A DNA stretch of 50,503 nucleotides, taken from Chitinivibrionales bacterium (GTDB lineage Bacteria > Fibrobacterota > Chitinivibrionia > Chitinivibrionales > FEN-1185). Each line of letters starts with the position of its first letter. The first letter of the stretch is position 1. The DNA is taken from positions 1-50,503 of the forward strand of contig DATJAL010000036.1 in NCBI GenBank assembly GCA_035516255.1, written 5' to 3'. The notes beneath the pieces were generated by a model, which worked only from the letters and a program-made list of their open reading frames with translations, searched no databases and had not been told where the DNA came from. The position numbers were made by a program, and so were the translations under genes. Below, one piece after another: positions 40,378 to 50,044 of this stretch.

Positions 40378-41529
40378 ATGGGGAAGGAAAAAACCGTGAG
40401 GATGAACATTCGCGCCATTGCCTTGGTCCTGTGCGTCATATCCTTCGGCACCATCTGTCCCGCGGATACGCTTTCGGTTTCCGGGGTGGTTACCTGGGAG
40501 GGCAGTTTTGTGGTGATCAGAAACGCCCTTGTCGTCGTCACCATGGGCAGCGCGGCCGGCATTGACAAAATAGATTCGGTGCGCACCGATGCGCTGGGCG
40601 GATACAGCATCGTCACCACATCGGTTTCGCCGACCGTCCAGATTTCCGTCACGGCCGCCGGTTTTCAGCCCGCGGAAAATAGTATTGCAGTGGCGGAACC
40701 GGACAACGGCGTCACGGATAGGGTTACCGAGAATTTCGCCCTGCGGCCCGCGAGCGCCGGCGATACCGCCAGGATAACCGGGGTCGTTGCGGACGCCGGA
40801 ACGCGTCTCCCGCTTTCCGGCGCGTCAATCATCGCCCGGGGATATGCGGGGGTGGGCGGTGCCGCCGTCAACGATACGGTACAAAGCGGCGCGACCGGGG
40901 AATTTTTCATGCTGCAGCCCGACAAAAACCGGTATTATCCCTCGCTTCTTGTCGAGAAAGACGGATACCGCTCCCTGCTGTGGCCGCTTCCCACCGGTTA
41001 TACCACCATCCGTCTCGATACGCTGTTTCTTGTCAAACTCACCGCGAGCGACAGCATAACCTATTCGGTGAGCGGATCGGTGGTCGACACGCTCGGAACG
41101 GGGATTCGCGGCGCGACCGTGATCGTGCGGGTAAGCAACGGACAAAACCTGCTCTTCACGGTGAGAGATACGACGACGCAGTGGGGCGGATATTACTCCG
41201 TGCAGAGCAGGCAGCCCTACACGCCGGGCGCGATCACCGTCGAACTGCTCGTTGATAAACCGGGATACTTTTCCAAGGACACGACCCAAACCCTGCCGTC
41301 CTCTACGCCGGATGCGCTGATCAACGTGACATTGTGGCCCACCGCTGCGTCCGTACTGCCGCAGGCCCGGATGGTGCGACGCGAAACTGCGCTGCCCCCC
41401 GCCTGTTACACGGTTGACGGCCGGTATTTGGGCACCTATTCGCTTCTTAGTAATCGAGATTTTATCAACAAAGTTATTGTGATCAGGAAAAATGGTGTTT
41501 CTGCGCGGACGTCCGTGCAGTTGCGGTAG
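40378..41529 (+). CDS. Secreted protein with carboxypeptidase-regulatory-like (Ig-like) repeats
   Basis: 383 residues from 40378, or 375 from an ATG at 40402 (MNIRAIALVLCVISFGT...), which starts directly at the signal peptide and is preferred by some criteria. Three repeated blocks (residues about 30-115, 122-215, 221-315) start with a TLSVSGVVTWEGS / RITGVVADAGTRLPLSGASI / TYSVSGSVVDTLGTGIRGATV pattern and continue with a GxYSI strand, as in carboxypeptidase-regulatory-like domains. The C-terminal TVDGRYLG...VIVIRKNG resembles a T9SS-type tail. Likely cell-surface or extracellular. Confidence 0.7.
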   Translation: MGKEKTVRMNIRAIALVLCVISFGTICPADTLSVSGVVTWEGSFVVIRNALVVVTMGSAAGIDKIDSVRTDALGGYSIVTTSVSPTVQISVTAAGFQPAENSIAVAEPDNGVTDRVTENFALRPASAGDTARITGVVADAGTRLPLSGASIIARGYAGVGGAAVNDTVQSGATGEFFMLQPDKNRYYPSLLVEKDGYRSLLWPLPTGYTTIRLDTLFLVKLTASDSITYSVSGSVVDTLGTGIRGATVIVRVSNGQNLLFTVRDTTTQWGGYYSVQSRQPYTPGAITVELLVDKPGYFSKDTTQTLPSSTPDALINVTLWPTAASVLPQARMVRRETALPPACYTVDGRYLGTYSLLSNRDFINKVIVIRKNGVSARTSVQLR

Positions 41530-41562
41530 CGATACTCCCTCTTTGCCGGGAATGGTGTTTGT

Positions 41563-41597
41563 CAAGGCCGGAATAATCTTTAGGTTTTCCGGCCTTG
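41563..41597. repeat. Inverted repeat overlapping the Nudix 3' end
   Basis: CAAGGCCGGA (41563-41572) and its perfect complement TCCGGCCTTG (41588-41597) flank a 15-nt loop. It sits between two convergent genes. There is no T-run after either arm, so it is not a classical terminator, though it may help to end transcription. Confidence 0.7.
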
Positions 41598-42137
41598 TTC
41601 TTTGGCCGACAGAAAATCATAAAGCCTGCGGTATTCCTCGGGATGCGGGGAGAAATCAGGGCCGGGCGATGCGGCTATCCGGCGAAGGACGTTTATGGGA
41701 AAATACCGCACGCCTGTGACCTCGCTGCGCTGCAGGGAAAGCCCGGAAACAGGGATGCCTTGGCGCAAGAGAAATACGTCGCTTATTTCATTGTCGATGA
41801 ACTTCCCCTCGTGCTGCACCGATGAAGTTGCAATGGTGAACAGAAGGCGAAGCTCTTGAGCTGCGGCGCGGATCCCGAGCTCCTCACATAATTCTTTTTC
41901 CGCGGTTCTGATCGGAGAATCCCCGGACGAGACATGCCCGGCGCTTGACACGTCCCATGTCCCGGGAAACGATTCTCTGTTTAGGGAGCGCTTCTGAAAA
42001 AGCAGTTCGCTTTTTTTATTGACAATCCAGACATGCACGGTACGGTGCCGGTCGCCGTCGCGATGGACCGCGTCCCGCGGCTTTGCCCTGCCGAGAGGGG
42101 TTCCCGAGGGATCAACAACGTCGAGGAGTTCCGGCAT
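41580..42137 (-). CDS. Nudix hydrolase (YfcD/IDI-like)
   Basis: 185 residues from the ATG at 42137, which lies two bases after the stop of the upstream gene. The longer frame that runs over that gene has a low-complexity N-terminus and is rejected. The Nudix box is GHVSSGDSPIRTAEKELCEELGI, with Asp at the first acidic position and KE in place of RE. RTVHVWIVNKKSELLFQKRS opens the domain, as in IPP-isomerase-like and YfcD Nudix proteins. It hydrolyses or isomerises an unknown nucleotide or prenyl-diphosphate substrate. Confidence 0.85.
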   Translation of the reverse strand: MPELLDVVDPSGTPLGRAKPRDAVHRDGDRHRTVHVWIVNKKSELLFQKRSLNRESFPGTWDVSSAGHVSSGDSPIRTAEKELCEELGIRAAAQELRLLFTIATSSVQHEGKFIDNEISDVFLLRQGIPVSGLSLQRSEVTGVRYFPINVLRRIAASPGPDFSPHPEEYRRLYDFLSAKEQGRKT

Positions 42138-42139
42138 GG

Positions 42140-42889
42140 CTATTGGCAGGGCCTGTTCGACATGACGATGCAGACCGGAGCGTCGCCGGCGCCGGCATAC
42201 GGCAGGCCGATTGACGCCGCGGGATACCGCACATTGTTGAGGAGGATGGTGCTGTCCTTGACATCGGAAATGGACTCGACCTTTTCCATGCCCAGTACGG
42301 TGGTTCCCTGCTTTACCAGGATAGAATAGCCGGGCCAGCAGGAGAGCCTGGCAAGGAAGTCTTTTCCCACGGCCATGCCGCCGCACACGTAGAACACCGC
42401 GTTGAGGATCTTGAACGGCGACTTGGACTGGAGCGTGAGCACGGTTTCACCCTTGACATTGTCCATGACGAACGCGGGTTTGTCGCCGAGCAGGCTGCCA
42501 GACGTGAACATGGATCCCGCGTTTGCCGGAAAATGGCCGCAGGAAAGAATCACATACTGGGAATCGGTGATGGAAAGGATGGAAAGCCCCATGGGCGCAA
42601 GGTAGCGCTGTGCGATCTCGGTGACTTCCGGCGCCGATTTGTCTTTTTCAACAAGGAGCTTCATGGAAAATTCCCTGTCTCCCGCGACCACCGCCGCGAA
42701 TGCCGCGATTTGCTGCGCGAGGCAATCCTCCTGGGAGTTTATCTGCCGCTCGACCGATTGTTTTACAAAGGCAAGTTCCCTGTAGGCGGCCTCGGTCTGC
42801 TGCTTCTTTGATTGGCACAAGCAAAGAAGCAATGCGCCTATAAGGATTGGCAGGGCGGGAAAATTGCCGGCTGACTTTCGAAGGATCAT
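42140..42889 (-). CDS. Membrane-anchored protein with a sensor-like periplasmic domain
   Basis: 249 residues from the ATG at 42889, with AAAAGGA upstream; an upstream start would add 25 residues of low plausibility. An N-terminal hydrophobic helix (about 13-30) is followed by a periplasmic domain with EVTEIAQRYLAPMGLSILSITDSQYVILSCGHFPANAGS (quoted in parts), a pattern like the double-Cache-type sensor of histidine kinases (LxxxDxxGxVLxSGHxP). It stops without a histidine kinase or any output domain. It may be a sensor fragment or a stand-alone ligand-binding protein. It is coupled to the Nudix gene. Confidence 0.55.
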   Translation of the reverse strand: MILRKSAGNFPALPILIGALLLCLCQSKKQQTEAAYRELAFVKQSVERQINSQEDCLAQQIAAFAAVVAGDREFSMKLLVEKDKSAPEVTEIAQRYLAPMGLSILSITDSQYVILSCGHFPANAGSMFTSGSLLGDKPAFVMDNVKGETVLTLQSKSPFKILNAVFYVCGGMAVGKDFLARLSCWPGYSILVKQGTTVLGMEKVESISDVKDSTILLNNVRYPAASIGLPYAGAGDAPVCIVMSNRPCQ

Positions 42890-42994
42890 ATGAAAATTTC
42901 CTTTTAGATATGAACCGCGACTATCCACCAAGAGTAAAGGCTTACAGTTGAGAGTTGGCGACACGGCTATTATAAAAACAGATGACGTTTAAAT

Positions 42995-43107
42995 GTGTCA
43001 TTCCCCGGAAACGGGAAAACGACTATGCATACATGACTAATGGAGTTTGGGTTCCTACCAATCCATGTTGATTTGAGCACCGGACTGCCGCGTACGCGGG
43101 AGTGACA
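42995..43107. repeat. Short inverted-repeat element with TGTCATTCCC/GGGAGTGACA ends
   Basis: TGTCATTCCCCGGAAACGGGA (42995-43015) and CCGCGTACGCGGGAGTGACA (43088-43107) are imperfect inverted ends, each with its own hairpin. The style (TGTCATTCCCGCG...CGGGA) is that of a common interspersed repeat. It nearly fills the gap between the sensor-like gene and adk. Confidence 0.6.
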
Positions 43108-43126
43108 TATGCTATCAAATTCATTT

Positions 43127-43702
43127 CTAATGAATAAAAATCTTCTTTATCCTTCCAAACACATCGTCTATCGAGCCCACACCGTCTATGTCCTTCACAA
43201 TTCCTTGGGGCCGGTAATATTTGATACACGGCTCGCTTTGGCTCTTGTAGGTGTCGATGCGGTTCTGTATCACGTTGGGGTCTGCATCGTCGGCCCTGCC
43301 CTCGATGGCGGCGCGTTTGAGCAGCCGCGAGCGGATTTCTTCGTCCGCAACGGCAATATTGATTACAGAGTCAAGCTTTGTGCCGAGTTCCTTTAGGATT
43401 TTATCGAGCGCCTGCGCCTGCGGCACGCTGCGCGGAAAGCCGTCGAGCAGAAATCCCGCCTTCATATCTTTCTGGCCGAGCCTGTCTTTCACCATGGCGA
43501 TGGTCACCTCGTCCGGGACTAGCTTGCCCTTGTCGGAATAGCTCTTGGCGGTTATGCCCAGTTCGGTGTTGTTCTTGATGTGAAAGCGGAACATGTCGCC
43601 GGTTGACACATGCGGAAGGGAGAGCAGCTCGACCAGTCTTTTCGCCTGCGTGCCTTTTCCCGCGCCCGGAGGGCCGAAGAGGACGATGTTGTTGTTAGAC
43701 AT
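43127..43702 (-). CDS. adk: Adenylate kinase (short form)
   Basis: 191 residues from the ATG at 43702, with GAAAGG upstream; a longer frame to 43780 would place a non-family N-terminus before the P-loop. The P-loop is GPPGAGKGTQ (10-19), with the DMFRFHIKN, FLLDGFPRSVPQAQALDKIL and adenine-binding segments in order. The length indicates the short type without a zinc-binding LID insert. It makes 2 ADP from AMP and ATP. It has its own ribosome site and is monocistronic. Confidence 0.95.
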   Translation of the reverse strand: MSNNNIVLFGPPGAGKGTQAKRLVELLSLPHVSTGDMFRFHIKNNTELGITAKSYSDKGKLVPDEVTIAMVKDRLGQKDMKAGFLLDGFPRSVPQAQALDKILKELGTKLDSVINIAVADEEIRSRLLKRAAIEGRADDADPNVIQNRIDTYKSQSEPCIKYYRPQGIVKDIDGVGSIDDVFGRIKKIFIH

Positions 43703-43887
43703 AAAATATGCCTTTCTGTTGAATGTCCAGGGAGTGCGTAAGATTTGTAAAATAGTACAGGGGAAGCCATGGCTCAACAACTAGACTACGTCTTTCGTGC
43801 ATCGTTTCCCATCGGCCTGATATCGTTGTATGGGCAACATCATTCGGCAAAATGTATAAACAATACCGCCTTCCGTATATGGTTGGC

Positions 43888-43928
43888 ATATAAGGTGCTG
43901 CTTATATTAGTACCGTAAGCTTTCGGTA
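43888..43928 (+). promoter_or_regulatory. Candidate operator region upstream of the aldo-keto reductase
   Basis: Two inverted repeats lie in a row: ATATAAG (43888-43894) / CTTATAT (43901-43907), and TACCG-T-AAGCTT-T-CGGTA (43911-43928), a nearly perfect 18-bp palindrome. A TATATT (-10-like) overlaps the end of the first. The AAGGAGG ribosome site and the ATG follow 15 to 29 bp later. Confidence 0.5.
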
Positions 43929-43929
43929 A

Positions 43930-44946
<1,017 letters not shown>

Positions 44947-45021
44947 GCCAAATAAACCATGCGGGAATCGTCCAGTGAAAAGCGTTTCATCAGAAAAAAA
45001 TCATGCGAGGAAAATGAGCTT

Positions 45022-45561
45022 ATGAGCAAGAAGGTTTTGATTTTATCTTCGAGTCCAAGGAGAGGCGGAAATTCCGACCTGCTGTGTGATCAATTTGCAA
45101 AAGGAGCGCAGAAAGCCGAGCATCATGCCGAAAAACTCTTCCTAAAGGACAAGAAAATCAATTACTGCACAGGATGCGGAACGTGTCTCAATGGAAAAAA
45201 GCCGTGCCCGCAAAAAGACGATATGGCGGGTATTCTGGAAAAGATGATCTCGGCTGATGTAATTGTCATGGCAACCCCTGTTTACTTTTACACAATGTGC
45301 GGGCAAATGAAAACGTTTATAGACCGATGCTGCTCGCGCTATACCGAGATCAAGGACAAGGAATTCTATTTTATCGTGACGGCAGCTGACGATAGCAAAC
45401 CGGCAATGGAAAGAACAATCGAAGGATTTAGGGCATTCATGTCGTGTCTTGACAGACCACAGGAAAAAGGCATCATTTTCGGTACGGGTGCCTGGAATAT
45501 TGGAGATATAAAGGAAAGTGATGCTATGAATGAAGCATTTGAAATGGGTAACAAAATATAG
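45022..45561 (+). CDS. NADPH-dependent FMN-reductase/flavodoxin-like protein
   Basis: 179 residues from the ATG at 45022 (AGGAAAAT about 13 bp upstream); the frame reaches 44959 but its first 21 residues are atypical. The FMN phosphate-binding loop is ILSSSPRRGGNSDLL. CTGCGTCLNGKKPCPQKDD is a Cys-rich block seen in the iron-sulfur-flavoprotein-like NAD(P)H reductases. ATPVYFYTMCGQMKTFIDRC is the conserved flavin-contact part. It is probably co-transcribed with the aldo-keto reductase 75 bp upstream. Confidence 0.88.
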   Translation: MSKKVLILSSSPRRGGNSDLLCDQFAKGAQKAEHHAEKLFLKDKKINYCTGCGTCLNGKKPCPQKDDMAGILEKMISADVIVMATPVYFYTMCGQMKTFIDRCCSRYTEIKDKEFYFIVTAADDSKPAMERTIEGFRAFMSCLDRPQEKGIIFGTGAWNIGDIKESDAMNEAFEMGNKI

Positions 45562-45700
45562 CGCACTCTTCATCATGTTCCGGCAGGATCAGCGCAGGAG
45601 GCGGGGGTATTCGTTGCCATGCCTTGAGTAAAATCAAAATAGTATACGTGGCTATCCGGAAGAATTGGAATAAGGAAAAGGTTATGGAGAAAGGACTTTT

Positions 45701-46879
45701 ATGAATGCATTAGAAAATCAAAATGCAATTTTCCCCAAGGGTGAAAAAACATCATCAAACTACTTTACCGGTACTGCATGGTTGAATATCCTGGTACCGC
45801 AAGACGAAACCGGAAATTATGCGATCGGTAACGTTGTATTTGAGCCGGGCTGCAGAAACAACTGGCATAAACATCCGGCAGGACAAATCCTGCTCGTTAC
45901 CGACGGCAAAGGCTTTTATCAGGAAAAAGGCAAACCAGCAAGGTTGATTACAAAAGGCGATACGGTAGTTATTCCGTCCCATACAGAACACTGGCATGGC
46001 GCTGCCAGCGACAGCAGCTTGACCCATATTGCAATTACCAATAATTCGAAGCAAGGAGCTGTGGAATGGTTGTTGCCGGTAACCGATGAGGAATATTACG
46101 GCTGTCAACAGCCGTATCGGAAATCCAACAAACTGAATTTGACCGCTGCTGCAATCAGAAACCATCAGGAGCTTTTCTCAAACCATCAGTCGGCCTTGAA
46201 GATAACCGACCCGGAACTGATAGAGGCATTCGACAATTTTGCCTTTGATGAAGTGCTCCATTATGGGAATCTCGACACAAGAACACGATTGATGATGATT
46301 TTGGGATCAACGATTGCGAGTCAAGCTTTGGGTGAATATAAAGTGATGCTTGGCGGTGCACTCAACATAGGAGTGACGCCGGTTGAAGCGAAAGAGATAT
46401 TATATCAAGCTGTACCCTATGTCGGCATGGCAAAAGTGTTTGATTTCATCCATGCCACCAATGAGATTTTGGCAAATAGAGGCGTTCAATTGCCCTTGGA
46501 AGGGCAATCCACTACTTCATCCGAGGCACGATATGAAAATGGGTTGGCATTGCAAAAGTCGATATTTGGAGAAATGATTGATAAGTTGTACAAAGATTCT
46601 CCCTCAGATCAAATTCACATTCAAAGACTCCTTTCCGCGAATTGCTTCGGGGATTATTTGACCCGAAAAGGTTTGAGCGTGAAAATCCGGGAACTGCTTA
46701 CCTTTTCAATGCTCTTGTCCCTGGGCGGGTGCGAACATCAGGTAACGGCACACATTCAAGGAAATTTGAATGTTGGAAATGACAAAGGGGTATTGCTTGC
46801 CGCTGTGACACAATTGATCCCTTTCATAGGTTATCCCAGGGCATTGAACGCATTGCGTTGTCTGAATGAAGTGAATTAA
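45701..46879 (+). CDS. Cupin - carboxymuconolactone-decarboxylase fusion
   Basis: 392 residues. Residues about 25-130 are a cupin (WHKHPAGQILLVTDGKGFYQEKGKP quoted in part, with HxH and a later His in SHTEHWHG). Residues about 160-270 and 290-385 are CMD/AhpD-like domains: the first has RTRLMMILGSTIASQALGEYKVM, the second has RELLTFSMLLSLGGCEHQVTAHIQGNL with CxxxxxxH. The two domains are often separate genes. AAAGGA precedes the ATG. Likely acts on a small oxygenated or peroxidised substrate. Confidence 0.88.
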   Translation: MNALENQNAIFPKGEKTSSNYFTGTAWLNILVPQDETGNYAIGNVVFEPGCRNNWHKHPAGQILLVTDGKGFYQEKGKPARLITKGDTVVIPSHTEHWHGAASDSSLTHIAITNNSKQGAVEWLLPVTDEEYYGCQQPYRKSNKLNLTAAAIRNHQELFSNHQSALKITDPELIEAFDNFAFDEVLHYGNLDTRTRLMMILGSTIASQALGEYKVMLGGALNIGVTPVEAKEILYQAVPYVGMAKVFDFIHATNEILANRGVQLPLEGQSTTSSEARYENGLALQKSIFGEMIDKLYKDSPSDQIHIQRLLSANCFGDYLTRKGLSVKIRELLTFSMLLSLGGCEHQVTAHIQGNLNVGNDKGVLLAAVTQLIPFIGYPRALNALRCLNEVN

Positions 46880-46921
46880 GGATTTTTTGGATAACAGGGG
46901 AAAGGAACCTATTTTAAAAAT

Positions 46922-47815
46922 ATGATGCATTTCAAAACCATAAGCGAACTAGACAAGGCCGAGGGTTTCCCGCCGCCGGAGAATCCGTTGTTCAGTCTCA
47001 ACCTTCTTACCAAATCGAGCCGATTCAAGAAGGACTTGGAATTTACCTGTGATTGTTACATCATCTGCTTCAAGAAAGTGAAATCCGGAGAACTTTTGTA
47101 CGGCAAGACAAAATATGACCACAACACTGGCCTCATGTTCTTTGCAAAACCGTCACAGGTTTTTATTACGCGTGGCCTCCAACTGAAGGAAAAGGGATTT
47201 GCTATTCATTGTCATCAGGATTTCTTGATGGGGCATCCTCTTTTTGCGGAAATCAAGAAATACAGCTTCTTTGACTATGAAACGCATGAAGCGCTTCACC
47301 TATCGCCAAGGGAAAAAGAAATCATGTGGTCGTTGTATTACAAGATGGAAACGGAGTACCACAACAATCCGGATGAATTTAGTAAAGCCATCATCCTCTC
47401 GCATCTGGATTCAATCTTGAAATATGCCCAACGCTTTTATAAAAGGCAATTCATCGACCGGAAACCGCTATCCGGCGTTACCGTTTCAAGGTTCAACGAA
47501 CACCTTGAGGCCTATTTTGAAAATGGTCGAGCAGAGGGAAAGGGATTGCCTACCGTAAACCACATGGCTACACAGCTGGCCTTGTCCCCAAAATACCTGA
47601 GCGACTTGTTGAAGCAGGAAACCGGAAAGACCGCGTTGGAGTTGATTCATCTATTTGTGATCTCCGAAGCCAAAAACATGCTTGTCGGTGGCGAGCAGAA
47701 CGTATCAGAAATCGCATATCAACTCGGCTTTGAAAATCCGCCTTACTTTTCTCGGCTTTTTAAGAAGGAAGTTGGCATAAGTCCAAAGGAATTTAAAAAG
47801 TCCCTTCTTAATTAG
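46922..47815 (+). CDS. AraC-family transcriptional regulator
   Basis: 297 residues. The N-terminal ~165 residues form a cupin-like effector domain; the C-terminal ~100 have two helix-turn-helix motifs: LSPKYLSDLLKQETGKTALELIHLFVISEAKNML and VSEIAYQLGFENPPYFSRLFKKEVGISPKEFKKS (quoted in parts), the AraC/XylS pattern. It lies 42 bp after the cupin-CMD gene on the same strand, so it likely controls this cassette. GGAAAGGA lies about 15 bp before the ATG. Confidence 0.92.
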   Translation: MMHFKTISELDKAEGFPPPENPLFSLNLLTKSSRFKKDLEFTCDCYIICFKKVKSGELLYGKTKYDHNTGLMFFAKPSQVFITRGLQLKEKGFAIHCHQDFLMGHPLFAEIKKYSFFDYETHEALHLSPREKEIMWSLYYKMETEYHNNPDEFSKAIILSHLDSILKYAQRFYKRQFIDRKPLSGVTVSRFNEHLEAYFENGRAEGKGLPTVNHMATQLALSPKYLSDLLKQETGKTALELIHLFVISEAKNMLVGGEQNVSEIAYQLGFENPPYFSRLFKKEVGISPKEFKKSLLN

Positions 47816-48580
47816 AGATCACCTCTTTTTGGTCCTTTTCTTAAAAAAATCCATAGATTGCCAAATGAAACACAACATCACGATATTTTTTCCCGCCATG
47901 ATGGTATGCCTTTCTGTGAGGGTGAGCAATGGAGAGAGGTAAAATACTAAAGGGATGAAAGTTACTTCAAATGCTATAATATTTGGTGGGGGCACCGCTT
48001 CGCGTTTCCCCCTGGCCCCCGGCTTCCGTCGCGATGCGCCGGTGATCCGGGGGCACACCCCCTCCTGCGAAGGTGCGCGCGAGGTCGCTCGCATTACGCT
48101 CGCGAGGCGTCGCACCTTCGCAACGCATCCTCTGCGGAATGCCGCTGCGCGGCGATGAAAATTGATTTTTTAATTTCATTCATTAGTCTTGGAATGAATC
48201 AATGCAAGAGAGGAGAGATAAAGTAAAAAAGATACAAGATAAAATCATGGCGCCTGCCGCCTTGAAAGGCGGCACCGGCCCTCCTTCCGGTCCACCCCTT
48301 CGGGTGCTTCTCCTTCGTCAGGGATTTCCAAGGGTCACAAGGGTCGTCGGCCTTCAGCCTCGGGCTGCCACGGCGGCTATGCCGCTACGCGGCGGCGTCC
48401 GGGCAGCACCGCGCTCCAGCGCGGCCTCCAGTCGTTCCTGGCGCTGGTATTAAGGCGGACTCCCTGGTTGATTTTTTCAAGAAAGAAAATAGGGATTGGT
48501 TTGTGGGAAAGCGGGAAATCAGTCAATTTGTATTTTTCCCCTTCTCCACCTGTAGAGGGGAGGCCGGGGTGAGGCGGCGG
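47816..48580. other. 765-bp gene-free region with hairpin block and a repeat
   Basis: No gene. It starts with an AT-rich part, then a GC-rich hairpin-rich block (about 47985-48160) in which TGCGAAGGTGCG pairs perfectly with CGCACCTTCGCA, with CGCGAG/CTCGCG nested between. Copy G of the GC-rich repeat family follows at 48249-48444, then an AT-rich tail to the next gene. Confidence 0.6.
48249..48444 (+). repeat. GC-rich family repeat, copy G (GGCGCC-end subtype)
   Basis: It runs from GGCGCCTGCCGCC to CCTGGCGC. The middle matches copy A closely: GGTCCACCCCTTCGGGTGCT, TCGTCAGGGATTTCCAAGGG and TCACAAGGGTCGTCG are shared. Its first 11 bases match the start of copy C. Confidence 0.85.
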
Positions 48581-49423
48581 CTATTTTATCGCTCTCACTA
48601 CAACAACGCCGTTTGAGATTGAAAATTTCCGCAGGTCCATTACCTTTTGGTTTGCCGCTGAAACACGGCCCAGCATTTTCCCGGCAAGGTCGTATACTGC
48701 AATGACTGCGTTCTTCCCTTGTAAATAAGCAGGAACGGAAAATTTGCCTGTTGCTACTTTGAAAACCATTGGGCTAGCACCAATGGTAGATTGCTTACGG
48801 CCGGAAACGGGTTGTGAGAGAGTTGTTCCGCCGAGATGAAAGGTGTCGAGGCCGGATGTATGGAGATCTGTGGTTCCAGAATTATTGTATGCCCACAGAA
48901 ACACCATCTGGATTTGATGCTGTGAGCTGTCTACGACAATGAATTTAAGAATCTTGATCTTTGCGTAAAATGGTCTGTTCCAGACTGGACGAGGATCGGT
49001 GGCGGTCTTGAGAAGGTAGACGTTGCCGATGCATTTGGAAAGCGAGTCGGGGGCGATTTTAAAGAACATGTACGCCAAACCTAGACCAAGGTCGTATTTC
49101 ATAAGGCTGTCCGGAGGGGCGGTTTTGATGCTGTCAAGGTTGAGTTTGCCGAGGTCCGCGGCAAGCCCTCCAGGGACGCCCGCAGTATAAGCATTGTATG
49201 CGCCCATGTAATCCAACCCAAAATGCCTGACACAACCATTATCTGAAGTTGCTGAAGTGCAAGGTCGTTCCAAAACAAAATCCATTCCATTGTGTTGGGC
49301 ATCGTCTATCAAGGTATCTACTCCAGTAAATATCAATCCGCTCTCCTCTTTTCCAAAACTCAAAGAATGAAGAATTAAGAAAAGGCAACACAAATTGCTG
49401 AACAAATACCTCTTGAGAACCAT
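48581..49423 (-). CDS. Secreted protein with a T9SS-like C-terminal tail
   Basis: 280 residues. A signal peptide (MVLKRYLFSNLCCLFLILHSLSFG) is followed by a beta-rich body. The last ~75 residues (VFKVATGKFSVPAYLQGKNAVIAVYDLAGKMLGRV...VMDLRKFSISNGVVVVRAIK, quoted in parts) have the pattern of the T9SS/FlgD-like C-terminal sorting domain (vYDlaGkml...dl..lsnGvYvvrv). It is probably exported and delivered to the surface. Its ATG follows the upstream gene's stop directly (TAA-ATG), so the pair is one unit. Confidence 0.7.
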   Translation of the reverse strand: MVLKRYLFSNLCCLFLILHSLSFGKEESGLIFTGVDTLIDDAQHNGMDFVLERPCTSATSDNGCVRHFGLDYMGAYNAYTAGVPGGLAADLGKLNLDSIKTAPPDSLMKYDLGLGLAYMFFKIAPDSLSKCIGNVYLLKTATDPRPVWNRPFYAKIKILKFIVVDSSQHQIQMVFLWAYNNSGTTDLHTSGLDTFHLGGTTLSQPVSGRKQSTIGASPMVFKVATGKFSVPAYLQGKNAVIAVYDLAGKMLGRVSAANQKVMDLRKFSISNGVVVVRAIK

Positions 49424-50044
49424 TTATTCTCCTACTTTTTGAACTTTAATGTTTTGTACCTTGATTCCCGAAGTGTTCGTGTTGTAGCCCAAAGAGGAAC
49501 CGTCATAATTGACAATAATCCCACAATATCCCTCGCTTTTACGAGTGCCCAATACGTCAACAGGATAACTCGATGGATACCCAGGCCTTGCACCACTTGC
49601 AGGCCAAATTACACCCTCAATGCTGGTTTCGCCGTCAACTATTGTGTCCTGGAGATTGCTGGTCTTGACCCTCACGCTGAAATTCATCGTGTCATTCCCA
49701 CCCTCAAACAACACATCCGAAACCAGAACCATCACCGAATCCACCTCCATCCCATATCTTTCAAAATGGCTCACCAAATAAAACTTATTCGCATTAGTGC
49801 TCGTATCATTCGCCTTTCCATTCACTCTTAACGAATAATAATTCTTCGCGTCCTTTGCATAGAAAACTACCCCAACGCCAGCGCTGTCATACACATCACC
49901 TGCCGGCTTGATGATCGTCCCGCTGAACTCGTAGTTTCTCCAATCCAGATTTGTCTGCGGGGCTATAAGACAGGTGACCGGATATTCCGTGCCTGGTTTA
50001 TGCCGATACATAAGCGAAGTATCGGCTTGGAATAAATAAAACAT
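49424..50044 (-). CDS. LamG/3-keto-disaccharide-hydrolase-like beta-sandwich protein, possibly truncated
   Basis: 206 residues. FSGTIIKPAGDVYDSAGVGVVFYAKDAKNYYSLRVNGK (in parts) fits a concanavalin-like/LamG-type sandwich that binds sugar; such domains occur in secreted glycan-binding proteins. There is no signal peptide, and the upstream ~130 bp has no good ribosome site and borders a repeat at 50176. The frame probably lost its N-terminus. It precedes the T9SS-tail gene with adjacent stop and start. Could be a fragment that still reads through into the following gene. Confidence 0.5.
   Translation of the reverse strand: MFYLFQADTSLMYRHKPGTEYPVTCLIAPQTNLDWRNYEFSGTIIKPAGDVYDSAGVGVVFYAKDAKNYYSLRVNGKANDTSTNANKFYLVSHFERYGMEVDSVMVLVSDVLFEGGNDTMNFSVRVKTSNLQDTIVDGETSIEGVIWPASGARPGYPSSYPVDVLGTRKSEGYCGIIVNYDGSSLGYNTNTSGIKVQNIKVQKVGE

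Noticed and set aside
41580-42386. A longer start for the Nudix gene
   Set aside because: The extra N-terminal residues overlap the upstream gene and are Arg/His-rich noise. The ATG at 42137 gives the family's normal start.
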